From Candidatus Rokuibacteriota bacterium (GTDB taxonomy: Bacteria > Methylomirabilota > Methylomirabilia > Rokubacteriales > CSP1-6): 64,000 bases of DNA. Below the pieces are notes generated by a model. The model was not told the origin of the DNA, made no database searches, and worked only from the letters and a program-made list of their open reading frames with translations. The DNA is taken from positions 62,001 to 126,000 of the forward strand of contig QHSU01000062.1 of NCBI GenBank assembly GCA_003220535.1. Reading direction: 5' to 3'. Shown one piece after another: positions 1 through 8,276 of this stretch. Position 1 is the stretch's first letter. Every line of letters starts with the position of its first letter. Position numbers and translations under genes: made by a program.

Positions 1-1289
1 CGCACGATCAGCGCCGCGCCTTCCGGGTCTCCCGTCTCCGGTTCCTCGCCCAGGGCGAGACACACGTCGCAGCGGCCGCAGCCTGCGAGCGTCTCCGCCT
101 CGTCGCCGAAATAGCGCAGGATCGCGTCGTGGCGGCAGCTGCCGCCCTCGGCCCACCGAATCAGCTCGAGGAACATGCTCCACTTGTGCTCGACCACTGC
201 GGGATCCGATGTCGCGTCCCCGGCGCCCCGCTCGAGCAAGGCCCGCCGCAGCGGCAAGTCACGGGCGCTGACGAGCAGGAGGCCGAGCGCGGGCGCCCCG
301 TCGCGACCGGCACGGCCGACCTCCTGGTAGTACGCCTCGATCGACCCGGGCGGGCCGAGGTGGATCACCGCGCGCACGTCCGGGCGGTCGATCCCCATGC
401 CGAAGGCGTTCGTCGCCACCACGGCCTCGAGCCGGCCCTCCGCGAAGTCGCGCTGCACCGCATCGCGCGTCTTCCCGTCGAGGCCGGCGTGGTACGAGCG
501 AGCGCGCCAGCCGCGCGTGGCCAGTCGCTCGCTCTCTGCGTCGGCCTGCTTGCGCGTGGGCGCGTACACGATGGCGGTCCCACGACCGCGCCCAGGGCCC
601 GCGAGCGCCTCCGCGAGGGCGCCGTCCACCAGACGCTCCCGCTCACGGCGGCCGGCGATCTCCGCGGCGCGCAGCGCCAGATTGGGGCGCGCGAAGCCCC
701 GGACGATCTGCGGTGTCTCGGGCGCCAGGCCGAGCCGGGCCAGGATCTCATCGCGCACGATCGGTGTCGCCGTCGCCGTGCACGCCAGCACGCGCGCGCG
801 CGGCAGGTCGGCGAGCAGTGTCCCGATCTCCAGGTATTCCGGGCGGAAGTCGTGGCCCCACTCGCTGATGCAGTGCGCTTCGTCGATGGCGACCAGTGGG
901 CAATCGAGCCCGCCGATCAGACCGCGAAACCCAGGGAACGCGAGCCGCTCCGGCGCGACGTAGACGAGGGCAAATTCGCGCCTCGCCACCCGCGCCATGC
1001 GGCGCCGCATCTCCACCGCGTCGAGGGTCGACGCGAGATACGTCGCCCGCACGCCGCGGGCTTCGAGCGCCTGGACCTGATCGGTCATCAGCGCCACGAG
1101 CGGCGACACGACCAGGGTCGTGCCGGTCAGGATGGTCGCCGGAAGCTGATAGCTGAGGCTCTTGCCACCGCCGGTCGGCGCCACGAGCAGCAAGCGCCCG
1201 TGGGCGAGCAGCGTCTCGATGGCCTCGCGCTGGCCGGGACGAAATGCGGCGTAGCCCAGTCGTTCCAGGGCGGCGTCGAGATCGCTCAC
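1..1289 (-). CDS. recQ: RecQ-family ATP-dependent DNA helicase (5' part; runs off the window start)
   Basis: SF2 3'-5' DNA helicase of the RecQ family, acting in recombination and repair. Read from a GTG at 1289, the protein begins VSDLDAALERLGYAAFRPGQ, which carries the RecQ motif 0 (FRPGQ). Walker A is APTGGGKS, the helicase box is DEAH followed by CISEWGHDFRP, and the second RecA lobe has the AFGMGIDRPDVR and QEVGRAGRDG motifs. A cysteine cluster near the left edge (SCRH, then CGRCDVC) is the RecQ zinc-binding subdomain, so only the C-terminal tail is missing. There is no Shine-Dalgarno sequence. A -10 (TATATC, 1302-1297) ends 7 nt before the GTG and a -35-like TTGTTG lies 18 nt further up, so translation may be leaderless. 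It is divergent from the TRAP-type gene at 1334. Family assignment is firm; whether HRDC domains follow cannot be seen. Confidence 0.93.
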   Translation of the reverse strand, partial: MSDLDAALERLGYAAFRPGQREAIETLLAHGRLLLVAPTGGGKSLSYQLPATILTGTTLVVSPLVALMTDQVQALEARGVRATYLASTLDAVEMRRRMARVARREFALVYVAPERLAFPGFRGLIGGLDCPLVAIDEAHCISEWGHDFRPEYLEIGTLLADLPRARVLACTATATPIVRDEILARLGLAPETPQIVRGFARPNLALRAAEIAGRRERERLVDGALAEALAGPGRGRGTAIVYAPTRKQADAESERLATRGWRARSYHAGLDGKTRDAVQRDFAEGRLEAVVATNAFGMGIDRPDVRAVIHLGPPGSIEAYYQEVGRAGRDGAPALGLLLVSARDLPLRRALLERGAGDATSDPAVVEHKWSMFLELIRWAEGGSCRHDAILRYFGDEAETLAGCGRCDVCLALGEEPETGDPEGAALIV

Positions 1290-1296
1290 GCTTTGT

Positions 1297-1326
1297 GATA
1301 TAGCAGACACCACTCGTCACCAACAA
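1297..1326 (-). promoter_or_regulatory. Predicted sigma-70 promoter of recQ
   Basis: On the minus strand TTGTTG (1326-1321) is followed after 18 nt by TATATC (1302-1297). The expected start site falls on or next to the GTG at 1289. The same AT-rich core (GATATAG) could serve the divergent gene at 1334. Confidence 0.45.
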
Positions 1327-1333
1327 TGCGTCC

Positions 1334-2251
1334 ATGGAAATACCCATCAAGTTCGGGGGGTACCAGGAGCCGGCGTCCATCCACAACCGCGCCGCGGCGC
1401 ACTTCGGCGAGCTGCTCGAGCAGAAGCTCGGCGACCGCGTCACCTTCGAGCTGATCGGCAGCATCTTGAAGCTCGGTCGCCCGTCGGGCGATCTCGTGCC
1501 GATGGTCGAGCGCGGGGAGCTGTCGTTCTGCTACATGTCCACCGTGCGATTTTCCCGGACGGCGCCGGAGCTGCAGCTCCTCGAGCTGCCCTTCGTCGTC
1601 GAGGACCGGCGCACGGCGTTCAGGGCGCTGGATGGCGAGTACGGCGAGACGGCCAGGCGCCACGTCGAGGAGCGAACGGCCTGCCGCCTCCTGGGATACT
1701 GGGACAACGGCTTCCGCCACCTCTCCAACCGGGTGCGACCCATCCGCACACCCGAGGACTGCCGCGGCATCCGCATCCGCACCCAGATGAGCGACCTGCA
1801 CGGGGAAGTCTTTCGGGCGCTCGGCTTCGAGCCGATCGCCTCCGACGTCAAGGAGTTCGTGGAGCAGATCGGCGGCGATCGTTTCCAGGCCCAGGACAAT
1901 CCCCTGACCAACATCTACAACTTCGGTGTCCATCGGTATCATCGCTACATCACGCTCAGCGGGCATTTCTGGGGCGCGTCCGCCATCGTGTGCAACGCCG
2001 CGCACTACCGGAGCTGGCCCACAGAAGTGCAGTCGACCGTGGACGCGGCGGCCCGCGAGGCCACCGCGTACCAGCGTCAGTTGGCGGCGGCTGAGGACGC
2101 CGAGATCATGGCGAAGCTCGACCCGGCCAAGAACGACGTGATCCGACTCACCGACGGAGAGCGTGCCGCGTTCATGCGAGCGGTGCAGCCGGTGCTGGAG
2201 AAGTACCGCAGACAGCTCGATCCGAAGCTCTTCGCCTTCCTGGAATCGTGA
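1334..2251 (+). CDS. TRAP transporter substrate-binding protein (DctP family), no signal peptide
   Basis: Solute-binding protein of the TRAP (DctP/TRAP_DctP) family, normally periplasmic and delivering carboxylates to a DctQM permease. The 305 residues show the family fold markers: IRTPEDCRGIRIRTQ near residue 135 (region with the conserved substrate-binding Arg), a segment resembling the family's P-x-x-E-V-Y-T stretch, QAQDNPLTNIYNF, and a C-terminal helical part. The protein starts directly at the first beta strand (MEIPIKFGGY) with no hydrophobic leader. The next in-frame codons upstream reach a TAG at 1301 without another usual start codon, so the missing signal peptide is not a mis-called start unless there is a frameshift. 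No DctQ or DctM gene is near. Either it is a cytoplasmic binding protein or it lost its leader. Confidence 0.85.
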   Translation: MEIPIKFGGYQEPASIHNRAAAHFGELLEQKLGDRVTFELIGSILKLGRPSGDLVPMVERGELSFCYMSTVRFSRTAPELQLLELPFVVEDRRTAFRALDGEYGETARRHVEERTACRLLGYWDNGFRHLSNRVRPIRTPEDCRGIRIRTQMSDLHGEVFRALGFEPIASDVKEFVEQIGGDRFQAQDNPLTNIYNFGVHRYHRYITLSGHFWGASAIVCNAAHYRSWPTEVQSTVDAAAREATAYQRQLAAAEDAEIMAKLDPAKNDVIRLTDGERAAFMRAVQPVLEKYRRQLDPKLFAFLES

Positions 2252-2290
2252 CGGCGCGACAGCTCCGTCACGTGGCGGGGATGCCGGTGA

Positions 2291-2437
2291 TCAGAAGAGC
2301 GTCGAGTCGCCGTTGGCCCTCACGATGAAGTGCTTGTTGGCCGCCGGCATGTCCACTTCGATCGGCTTCGGGTAGAGCGCCGTGCAGCCGAAGAGCAGGA
2401 GGACGACACCCAGTGTTGCGAATCGAAGCGCCGCCAT
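2291..2437 (-). CDS. Small lipoprotein, 48 aa
   Basis: Unrecognised short lipoprotein, visible only on close reading. It starts MAALRFATLGVVLLLFGCTA: a short charged start, a hydrophobic stretch and a lipobox (LFGC, Cys18), followed by about 30 polar residues ending GDSTLF. The mature peptide would be only about 31 residues on a diacylglyceryl anchor. A strong AGGAGG Shine-Dalgarno lies 6-7 nt before the ATG, and a sigma-70 promoter (2470-2499) sits further up, so this is very likely a real gene. Function unknown. Confidence 0.8.
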   Translation of the reverse strand: MAALRFATLGVVLLLFGCTALYPKPIEVDMPAANKHFIVRANGDSTLF

Positions 2438-2469
2438 ATTGTCCTCCTGCCACCCGAGAGGTGGCGGGG

Positions 2470-2499
2470 AGAATACGAGCAGCGGCGTCCCCTTGTCAA
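2470..2499 (-). promoter_or_regulatory. Predicted sigma-70 promoter of the small lipoprotein gene
   Basis: Minus-strand TTGACA (2499-2494), 18-nt spacer, TATTCT (2475-2470). A small CCACC/GGTGG hairpin follows in the leader before the AGGAGG site. Confidence 0.6.
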
Positions 2500-2576
2500 G
2501 GGCGAGTTGCGTGTCGAAGGCTACTCATCGCCGTTCGCGAATAGCGGAAGCGCGGCGAGCGGCTTCCGAAAAGGCG

Positions 2577-2603
2577 AACGGCGCGGGCCGAGCCCGCGCC
2601 GTT
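2577..2603 (-). terminator. Rho-independent terminator of the 110-aa secreted protein gene
   Basis: Perfect 12-bp stem (AACGGCGCGGGC / GCCCGCGCCGTT) with a 3-nt loop, about 25 nt after the stop codon at 2628. On the minus strand it is followed by CGCCTTTTC, a short T run. Confidence 0.7.
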
Positions 2604-2627
2604 GTCGACAGGGGGCGGACCTGGGAG

Positions 2628-2960
2628 CTAGTCGCCGATTCCCTGGACTTCGTTGAGCCGGTCAGGAGAGGACTTGTAGTTGAGGTTCAGCTGCTGCTTC
2701 TGGAAGTACGCCTTGCCGCCATCGAAGGTCACATCGGTGGCCGGGTACTGAGGCACGGTCGAAACGCTCTGACCCTGGATACCCGAGGCCGAACCAGCGA
2801 CCTGAGCGTCGGCCTGAGCCGACGGGCAGGGGCCGAAGTTGGTGCCCTCTGCGCCGTACGAGCCGGCGCACCACGCCCCCACGGGCGCCTGCGCGAAGGC
2901 CATCGCCGGGATAGCGAACGCAACCACAGCAAACACAGTTACGACTCCCGTCCACTTCAT
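2628..2960 (-). CDS. Small secreted protein, 110 aa
   Basis: Unrecognised exported protein. The chosen ATG at 2960 has GGAGAG 6-8 nt upstream; a longer reading to 3005 adds residues with no ribosome site. It starts MKWTGVVTVFAVVAFAIPAM and continues with AFAQA, a textbook Sec signal peptide with cleavage expected after AFA. The mature part (about 88 residues) has two cysteines (AWCAG and FGPCP), many Gln/Ser/Ala residues and a C-terminal stretch with two KxY/NYK elements. It ends in front of a good intrinsic terminator, so it is probably monocistronic. Role unknown. Confidence 0.75.
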   Translation of the reverse strand: MKWTGVVTVFAVVAFAIPAMAFAQAPVGAWCAGSYGAEGTNFGPCPSAQADAQVAGSASGIQGQSVSTVPQYPATDVTFDGGKAYFQKQQLNLNYKSSPDRLNEVQGIGD

Positions 2961-3425
2961 CGCACTCTCCAATTGTTGGAATTCACTGCACTGACTTCGG
3001 CCCATCCAAATTACTGGAAACGCATGACCCGATTAAAGCAACAACGGTGCCAAGCCCCAGTGACGATCCGAACGTCGTTGCGATGTGCACTTAGAGAACG
3101 GCGTGGGGGCGCGCCGGCGAAGTGTTGGGTCGGGGCTGCCGGAAATTGTTCCCTATCGGTGCCGCTCTGACAGGGACGCACGCGCATCCACTCAAGTCGC
3201 GCGGTTCGACGAGACAAATTCGGCAACGATTGGTGCCTCGGCACCTCCGACTCCGCGTCGCCACCAACGCGCGTAGCACGCGCGTGAACCCCGCGCCGCA
3301 CGCACATGACGCCGGCCGTCGAGAAATTGCGGAACGCGCGCGCAGTGAATTCGGAAAGGCGCGAGTCTGTCCAGCGCGCCGTCGCTCATGGACAGCTCCT
3401 TGACACAGCGCCCCGGCTGGAGCAG
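2961..3425. other. Intergenic region without a supported gene
   Basis: About 460 bp between the secreted-protein gene and E1 alpha. Open frames exist on both strands but have Arg/Ala-rich shadow-like composition and no ribosome sites. It must hold the promoters of both flanking divergent genes; no convincing -35/-10 pair was singled out. Confidence 0.6.
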
Positions 3426-3439
3426 CCTCGCGTGAGGCC
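3426..3439 (+). promoter_or_regulatory. 14-mer CCTCGCGTGAGGCC shared with the E1 beta upstream region
   Basis: The sequence contains the inverted repeat CCTC-N4-GAGG and ends 21 nt before the E1 alpha ATG. The same 14 bases occur at 16577-16590, ending 23 nt before the E1 beta ATG. It could be an operator or leader element co-regulating the split complex; this is inference. Confidence 0.35.
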
Positions 3440-3460
3440 CTTCGACGGAGGCACGAGACC

Positions 3461-4444
3461 ATGACGACGCATGCGATCGAGCCGCGGATGGAGCTGGAGC
3501 AGAACCTTCACATGTACCGCCAGATGGCGAAGATCCGCGCCTTCGAGGAGCAGGTGCACGAGCTCTACAAGAGCGCGAAGATGCCGGGGCTGGCCCACCT
3601 CTACGTCGGCGAGGAGGGCGTGGCGGTCGGCGTGTGCGAGGCGCTGCGCCGCGACGACTTCATCACGAGCACGCATCGCGGCCACGGCCACTGCCTGGCC
3701 AAGGGCGCGTCGGTCAACCGGATGTTCGCCGAGCTCCTCGGCAAGGAGCCGGGCTACTGCCGCGGCAAGGGCGGCTCGATGCACATCGCCGATCCCGAGA
3801 CGGGTAACCTCGGCGCCAACGCCATCGTGGGTGGGTCGGCCGGTATCGCGACGGGCGCCGCACTCTCGGCGAAGATGCGCGGTAGCGGCCAGGTCGCGGT
3901 GTGCTTCTTCGGCGATGGCGCGCTCGGTCAGGGCCTCCTCTACGAGACGATGAACATGGCGGCGCTCTGGAAGCTGCCCGTGATCTATCTCTGCGAGAAC
4001 AACCTGTACGGTGAGTACACGCCCTGCAGCGAGACGATCGCTGGCGACATCCTGGCGCGTCCCCGGGCGCTCGGCATCCACGCCGAGAGCGTCGACGGCC
4101 AGGACGTCCAGGCGGTCCACGCGACGATGCGCCGCCTCGTCGAGCGCGCGCGCCGCGGCGAGGGGCCGGCGTTCCTCGAGTGCAAGACGTACCGGTACTA
4201 CGGCCACCACGTCGGCGACGTGAACCGCGAATATCGCACGCGGGAAGAAGAGAAGGAGTGGATGAGCGAGCACGATCCGCTCCAGACCCTGGCCTCCCGG
4301 CTCACGGCGCAAGGGCTCGCCGATGGAAGCGTCTTCGAGCGCATCCAGACCGACGTCAAGGCCGAGATCGACACCGGCGTGCAGTACGCGTTGTCCGCGC
4401 CGTATCCGGACGCGCGCCAGGTCGACGAGGACGTCTATGCGTGA
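3461..4444 (+). CDS. Thiamine-diphosphate-dependent 2-oxoacid (pyruvate/acetoin) dehydrogenase E1 component, alpha subunit
   Basis: E1 alpha subunit of a pyruvate/acetoin dehydrogenase-type complex. It decarboxylates the 2-oxo substrate on ThDP and passes the acyl group to lipoyl-E2. The 327-aa protein shows MAKIRAFEEQ, the STHRGHGH segment (residues 70-77), the RGKGGSMH loop, and the ThDP/Mg motif starting GDGALGQG at residue 151 and closing with ENN (179-181). Length is usual for the heterotetrameric E1. A GGAGG site lies about 11 nt before the ATG. The beta subunit (16614) and E2 (18651) are 12-15 kb away, not adjacent as is usual. Acetoin, pyruvate and branched-chain types cannot be separated by eye; closeness to the AcoA/PdhA group is an impression. 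Confidence 0.9.
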   Translation: MTTHAIEPRMELEQNLHMYRQMAKIRAFEEQVHELYKSAKMPGLAHLYVGEEGVAVGVCEALRRDDFITSTHRGHGHCLAKGASVNRMFAELLGKEPGYCRGKGGSMHIADPETGNLGANAIVGGSAGIATGAALSAKMRGSGQVAVCFFGDGALGQGLLYETMNMAALWKLPVIYLCENNLYGEYTPCSETIAGDILARPRALGIHAESVDGQDVQAVHATMRRLVERARRGEGPAFLECKTYRYYGHHVGDVNREYRTREEEKEWMSEHDPLQTLASRLTAQGLADGSVFERIQTDVKAEIDTGVQYALSAPYPDARQVDEDVYA

Positions 4445-4471
4445 TGTGAGCGGCGGAGCGCCATCGCTCGC

Positions 4472-5407
4472 ATGAGCCTGAGCCCCGACGAGTTCCGCGA
4501 GCACCTGGTGCTGGCGTCGGCCACCGCCGGGCTCACGCTCCCCGAGCTGGTCCTGCCTACCGCGCACCACGTCGTGCTGCGCGGGATGCGCTTCCACTAC
4601 CTCGACTGGGGCACGCGCGGTCAACCCCCGATGCTGTTCCTGCACGGGGGCGGGCTCAACGTCCACACCTGGGATCTCGTCTGCGCCGCCCTCCGGCTCG
4701 AGCGCCACTGCCTCGCCCTCGACCAGCGGGGCCACGGCGACAGCGAGTGGTCGCCCGAGATGGACTATGCGACCGAGAGCCACGTCGCCGACCTCGACGC
4801 CTTCATCGACTGCCTCGGCTTCGATCGATTCGTCCTCGTCGGCATGTCGCTGGGCGGCGCCAATGCCCTGGCCTGGGCCGGCGGCCACAGCCAGCGCCTC
4901 GCGGGGCTCGTCCTCGTCGACGTGGGGCCAGAGGTCCGCCAGGCCGGTGTGCGGAAGATCGCCGCCTTTACCTCGGAGGCCACGCCGCTCGACTCGGTCG
5001 AGGACTTCGTCACCCGGGCCCTGGCCTTCAACCCGCGCCGCGACGCCGTCCTCCTGCGCCGGAGCCTGCTCCACAATCTGCGCCGCATGCCCGACGGCAA
5101 GTGGATGTGGAAGTACGATCAGCGTCATCGAGGCCGCGGCGCCGACCCCGCGGCCACCGAGCGGCGCCGCCAGCTCCTGTGGTCGGCGGTGGCCAAGGTC
5201 GTCTGTCCAACCCTCGTGGTGCGCGGCGCCGAGAGCGACGTGTTCCACGACGAGGACGCCGAGCGGCTGACCCGCGCCCTGCCCAACGGCCGCTGGGTGA
5301 AGGTGGCGGGCGCCGGTCACACCGTGCAGGGCGACAACCCGGCCGGGCTGCTCGCGGTGCTGCGCGAGTTCCTGGACGAGGTGACGGCGGAGCCCCGCCG
5401 GGTCTAG
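4472..5407 (+). CDS. Alpha/beta-hydrolase fold protein
   Basis: Serine hydrolase of the alpha/beta fold, 311 aa. The oxyanion HGGG loop (LFLHGGGLNVHTWD, about residues 56-68), the RGHGDSEW segment, the nucleophile elbow GMSLGG (Ser126) and the late GAGHT histidine are all present; the acid is probably the Asp in GAESDVF. It follows E1 alpha by 27 nt, so it is probably co-transcribed, and may release a ketone or ester substrate for the neighbouring oxygenase and dehydrogenase. Substrate unknown. Confidence 0.85.
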   Translation: MSLSPDEFREHLVLASATAGLTLPELVLPTAHHVVLRGMRFHYLDWGTRGQPPMLFLHGGGLNVHTWDLVCAALRLERHCLALDQRGHGDSEWSPEMDYATESHVADLDAFIDCLGFDRFVLVGMSLGGANALAWAGGHSQRLAGLVLVDVGPEVRQAGVRKIAAFTSEATPLDSVEDFVTRALAFNPRRDAVLLRRSLLHNLRRMPDGKWMWKYDQRHRGRGADPAATERRRQLLWSAVAKVVCPTLVVRGAESDVFHDEDAERLTRALPNGRWVKVAGAGHTVQGDNPAGLLAVLREFLDEVTAEPRRV

Positions 5408-5440
5408 AATCGCGACAAACGCGAGAGGGAGGCCGCTCCA

Positions 5441-6325
5441 ATGCCGGTGATCACCCGCCAGATCGGTGTTTGCTTCGCCGCCGAAGTGGACGGCATCGAC
5501 ATGACCGGGCCGCTGTCCGCGGACGAGGTGGCGGCGATCCACGCCGGCATGGACAAGTACGCCGTGCTGGTCTTCCATGACCAGGCGATCACCGACGAGC
5601 AGCAGCTCGCCTTCACCCGCAGCCTGGGAGAGATCGAGCACGCGATCGGCACGAGCCTGCGCGCGCCGGACGAGTACCGCCGGCCGACCACCTTCGCCGA
5701 CGTGTCCAATCTCGACCAGAACCACAAGGTGTTCGCCCGCGATGACCGGCGGCGGCTGTTCGCCCTCGGCAACCGGCTCTGGCATTCGGACAGCTCGTTC
5801 AAGGTGATCCCCGCGAAGTACTCGCTGCTCCACGCCCGCAGCGTGCCGTCGAAGGGCGGCAACACCGAGTTCGCGTACATGCGCGCCGCGTACGATGCCC
5901 TCGACGACGAGACCAAGGCCGAGGCCGAGGACCTGATCTGCGAGCACTCGCAGATCTTCTCGCGGCAGCAGCTGGGCTTCACCGACTTCACCGACGACGA
6001 GCGTGCGCGCTTCAAGCCGGTTCGCCAGCGCCTGGTGCGCGTTCATCCGGGGACCGGCCGCAAGTCGCTCTACCTGTCCTCGCACGCGGGCACCATCCTC
6101 GGCTGGCCGGTACCGGAGGCGCGGTTCTTCCTGCGCGACCTGGTTGAGCACGCGACCCAGCGGCAGTTCGTCTACGCGCACACGTGGCGCGTGGGCGACC
6201 TCGTCATGTGGGACAACCGTCAGACGATGCACCGTGCCCGGCCCTTCCCGGCGCACGAGCCGCGCGACATGCGTCGAACCACGCTCGCCGGCGACGGGCC
6301 GACCGTGGCTCAGGCCGCCGCCTGA
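5441..6325 (+). CDS. TauD/TfdA-family Fe(II)/2-oxoglutarate-dependent dioxygenase
   Basis: Non-haem iron oxygenase that couples 2-oxoglutarate decarboxylation to hydroxylation of a small substrate (taurine, 2,4-D and related compounds in known members). The 294-aa protein has the iron-binding HxD in WHSDSSF (His115, Asp117), the distal His in TMHRARPF (about 264), and the Arg that binds 2-oxoglutarate in the MRRTTL segment. An GAGAGG site precedes the ATG. It lies 33 nt after the hydrolase, probably in the same transcript as E1 alpha. The exact substrate cannot be read from the sequence. Confidence 0.9.
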   Translation: MPVITRQIGVCFAAEVDGIDMTGPLSADEVAAIHAGMDKYAVLVFHDQAITDEQQLAFTRSLGEIEHAIGTSLRAPDEYRRPTTFADVSNLDQNHKVFARDDRRRLFALGNRLWHSDSSFKVIPAKYSLLHARSVPSKGGNTEFAYMRAAYDALDDETKAEAEDLICEHSQIFSRQQLGFTDFTDDERARFKPVRQRLVRVHPGTGRKSLYLSSHAGTILGWPVPEARFFLRDLVEHATQRQFVYAHTWRVGDLVMWDNRQTMHRARPFPAHEPRDMRRTTLAGDGPTVAQAAA

Positions 6326-6378
6326 GCAGGCCTTCTCTCTGACCGTCGGGTATCTTCCGTCCGAGAGGGGGTGAGCTT

Positions 6379-6438
6379 GTGGCGAAAGGCAAGAGCATGC
6401 GCAAGGAGAAGAAGAAGCCGAAAAAGAAGAAGAAGTAA
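6379..6438 (+). CDS. Lysine-rich 19-aa peptide
   Basis: A GTG start with a strong GAGAGGGGGT site about 6 nt upstream encodes MAKGKSMRKEKKKPKKKKK followed by TAA, ending 6 nt before the ABC-F start. Short peptides of this MxKGKxxRKEKKKPKK pattern recur in unrelated bacterial genomes, from memory, and are usually left unannotated. The high positive charge suggests nucleic-acid or ribosome contact. Position directly before a ribosome-associated ABC-F ATPase may be more than chance. Function unknown. Confidence 0.65.
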   Translation: MAKGKSMRKEKKKPKKKKK

Positions 6439-6444
6439 CATCGG

Positions 6445-8238
6445 ATGTCCCGCCCGCTCCTGCTCAGCTGTGAGGCGGTCAGCAAGGCCTACGGGACCCG
6501 GTCGCTCTTCGACGATCTGTCGTTCGGATTGTTCGAAGGCGACCAGGCCGGCCTCGTCGGCCCCAATGGCTCCGGCAAGTCCACCCTCCTCAAGATCCTC
6601 GCCGGCGACACGACGCCCGACCGTGGCTCGCGCTCGCTCCGCGGCGGCGTCCGCGTCGGCTACGTGGCGCAGGACCCCGTCTTCCCGGTCGGTCGCACGG
6701 TCGACGACGTCGTGAGGGCGGCGCTGGCCGACGTCGACGAAGAGGAGCGGCCCGGCCGGATCGCGCAGGCCCTCGGCCGGGCCGGGTTCTCGGACGGGCG
6801 TGCGGACGTCGACACGCTGTCGGGGGGCTGGAAGAAGCGGCTCGCCATTGCGCGCGAGCTGGCCGCCGCGCCCGACATCCTCTTGATGGACGAGCCCACC
6901 AATCATCTCGACGTGGAAGGCATTCTCTGGCTGGAGGACGTTCTGACCGAGCGCGCGCGGGCGTTCCTCGTGGTGAGCCACGATCGTTACTTCCTGGAGC
7001 ACGTCGCCACGCGCATGCTCGAGCTGAACCGCGTCTATCCCACCGGCCTGTTCGAGACCGAGGGGCGCTACAGCGAGTTCCTGGCACGCCGCGACGACTT
7101 CCTGCGGGGGCAGGCGGCCTATCAGGAGTCTCTGGCCAACACCGTGCGGCGCGAGATCGAGTGGCTCCGGCGCGGCGCCAAGGCGCGGTCGAGCAAGGCG
7201 AAGGGGCGCATCAAGGAGGCGGGCCGGCTCATCGATGAGCTGGAGGACAACCGGGCCCGTGGTGTCACGGCCAGGGCGGGGATCGACTTCACGTCCTCGC
7301 AGCGCCGGACGCGGCGGCTGCTGGTTGCGCGCGGCCTGACGAAGTCGCTCGGCGGGCGGCGCCTCGTCAGCGACCTCGAGCTTGTCATCACGCCCGGCAC
7401 GCGCGTCGGCTTGATCGGCCCCAATGGCAGCGGCAAGACGACGCTCCTCAACCTGCTCGCGGGCGCGCTGCCGCCCGACGGCGGCGAGATCGAGCGCGCG
7501 GACGGCCTGCGCATCGTGCGCTTCGAGCAGGAGCGCGGCGGACTCGTGCCCACGCAGAGCCTGCGACGCGCGCTGGCCCCCGACGGCGACGCCGTCACGT
7601 GGCAGGGCCGCAGCGTCCACGTCGCCTCGTGGGCCAAGCGCTTCCTGTTCCGGCCCGAGCAGCTCGAGCTGCCCGTTGGACGTCTGTCGGGCGGCGAGCA
7701 GGCCCGCGTCCACATCGCGCGCCTGATGCGTGAGCCGGCCGACCTGCTCATCCTCGACGAGCCCACCAACGACCTCGACATCCCGACGCTCGAAGTGCTC
7801 GAGGACAGCCTCGCGGAATTCGATGGCGGACTCGTCCTCGTGACCCACGACCGCTTCATGCTCGAGCGCGTGTCCACGGTCATCCTCGCCCTCGACGGCG
7901 TTGGCGGCACGGCGACGTTCGCCGACTACGCGCAGTGGGAAGCGGCTCGAAGCGCCGGCGCACCGGCGCCGCGCAAGGCGCCGGAACGCGTCTCCGAGTC
8001 GTCGCGCCCGCGGGCGAAGCGTCTTGGCTATCGCGAGCAGCGCGAGTGGGACGGCATGGAGCAGGCGATCCTCGACGCCGAGCGCGCCGTCGAGGCGTGC
8101 CACCGCGAGGCCGACGACCCGGCGATCGCCTCCGACCCGACGGCGCTGCAGCAGCGGTACGCCGCGCTGGAAGCCGCGCAGGCGGAAGTGGACCGGCTCT
8201 ACGCGCGCTGGGCGGAGCTGGAGTCCAAGCAGGCCTGA
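6445..8238 (+). CDS. uup: ABC-F family ATP-binding protein (Uup-like)
   Basis: Soluble tandem-ATPase protein of the ABC-F family; members act on the ribosome (translation factors, antibiotic protection), and Uup also affects DNA and replication. The 597 residues contain two complete nucleotide-binding domains: Walker A GPNGSGKST (39-47) and GPNGSGKTT (near 330), signatures LSGGWKKRL and LSGGEQARV, Walker B LLMDEPTNHLD and LILDEPTNDLD. The inter-domain linker is basic and helical (KARSSKAKGRIKEAGR). No membrane segments are present. A C-terminal helical extension (residues about 520-597, EQREWDGMEQAILDAERAV) looks like the Uup coiled coil, which supports that subfamily over Ettt or resistance types. 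Confidence 0.92.
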   Translation: MSRPLLLSCEAVSKAYGTRSLFDDLSFGLFEGDQAGLVGPNGSGKSTLLKILAGDTTPDRGSRSLRGGVRVGYVAQDPVFPVGRTVDDVVRAALADVDEEERPGRIAQALGRAGFSDGRADVDTLSGGWKKRLAIARELAAAPDILLMDEPTNHLDVEGILWLEDVLTERARAFLVVSHDRYFLEHVATRMLELNRVYPTGLFETEGRYSEFLARRDDFLRGQAAYQESLANTVRREIEWLRRGAKARSSKAKGRIKEAGRLIDELEDNRARGVTARAGIDFTSSQRRTRRLLVARGLTKSLGGRRLVSDLELVITPGTRVGLIGPNGSGKTTLLNLLAGALPPDGGEIERADGLRIVRFEQERGGLVPTQSLRRALAPDGDAVTWQGRSVHVASWAKRFLFRPEQLELPVGRLSGGEQARVHIARLMREPADLLILDEPTNDLDIPTLEVLEDSLAEFDGGLVLVTHDRFMLERVSTVILALDGVGGTATFADYAQWEAARSAGAPAPRKAPERVSESSRPRAKRLGYREQREWDGMEQAILDAERAVEACHREADDPAIASDPTALQQRYAALEAAQAEVDRLYARWAELESKQA

Positions 8239-8259
8239 CGCGGGGACCAGCTCGGACGT

Positions 8260-8265
8260 TATGCT
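8260..8265 (+). promoter_or_regulatory. -10 box (TATGCT) next to the DUF3943-like gene start
   Basis: TATGCT ends 11 nt before the GTG at 8277 and no Shine-Dalgarno sequence lies between, so a leaderless or near-leaderless transcript is likely. The -35 is weak. Confidence 0.4.
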
Positions 8266-8276
8266 AGAGTGACCGG

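Noticed and set aside
3386..6256. A 956-codon minus-strand open frame across E1 alpha, the hydrolase and the dioxygenase
   Set aside because: It is the antisense shadow of three clear genes; GC-rich codon bias leaves the antisense frame open. The composition (His, Arg, Val, Ala rich) has no domain.
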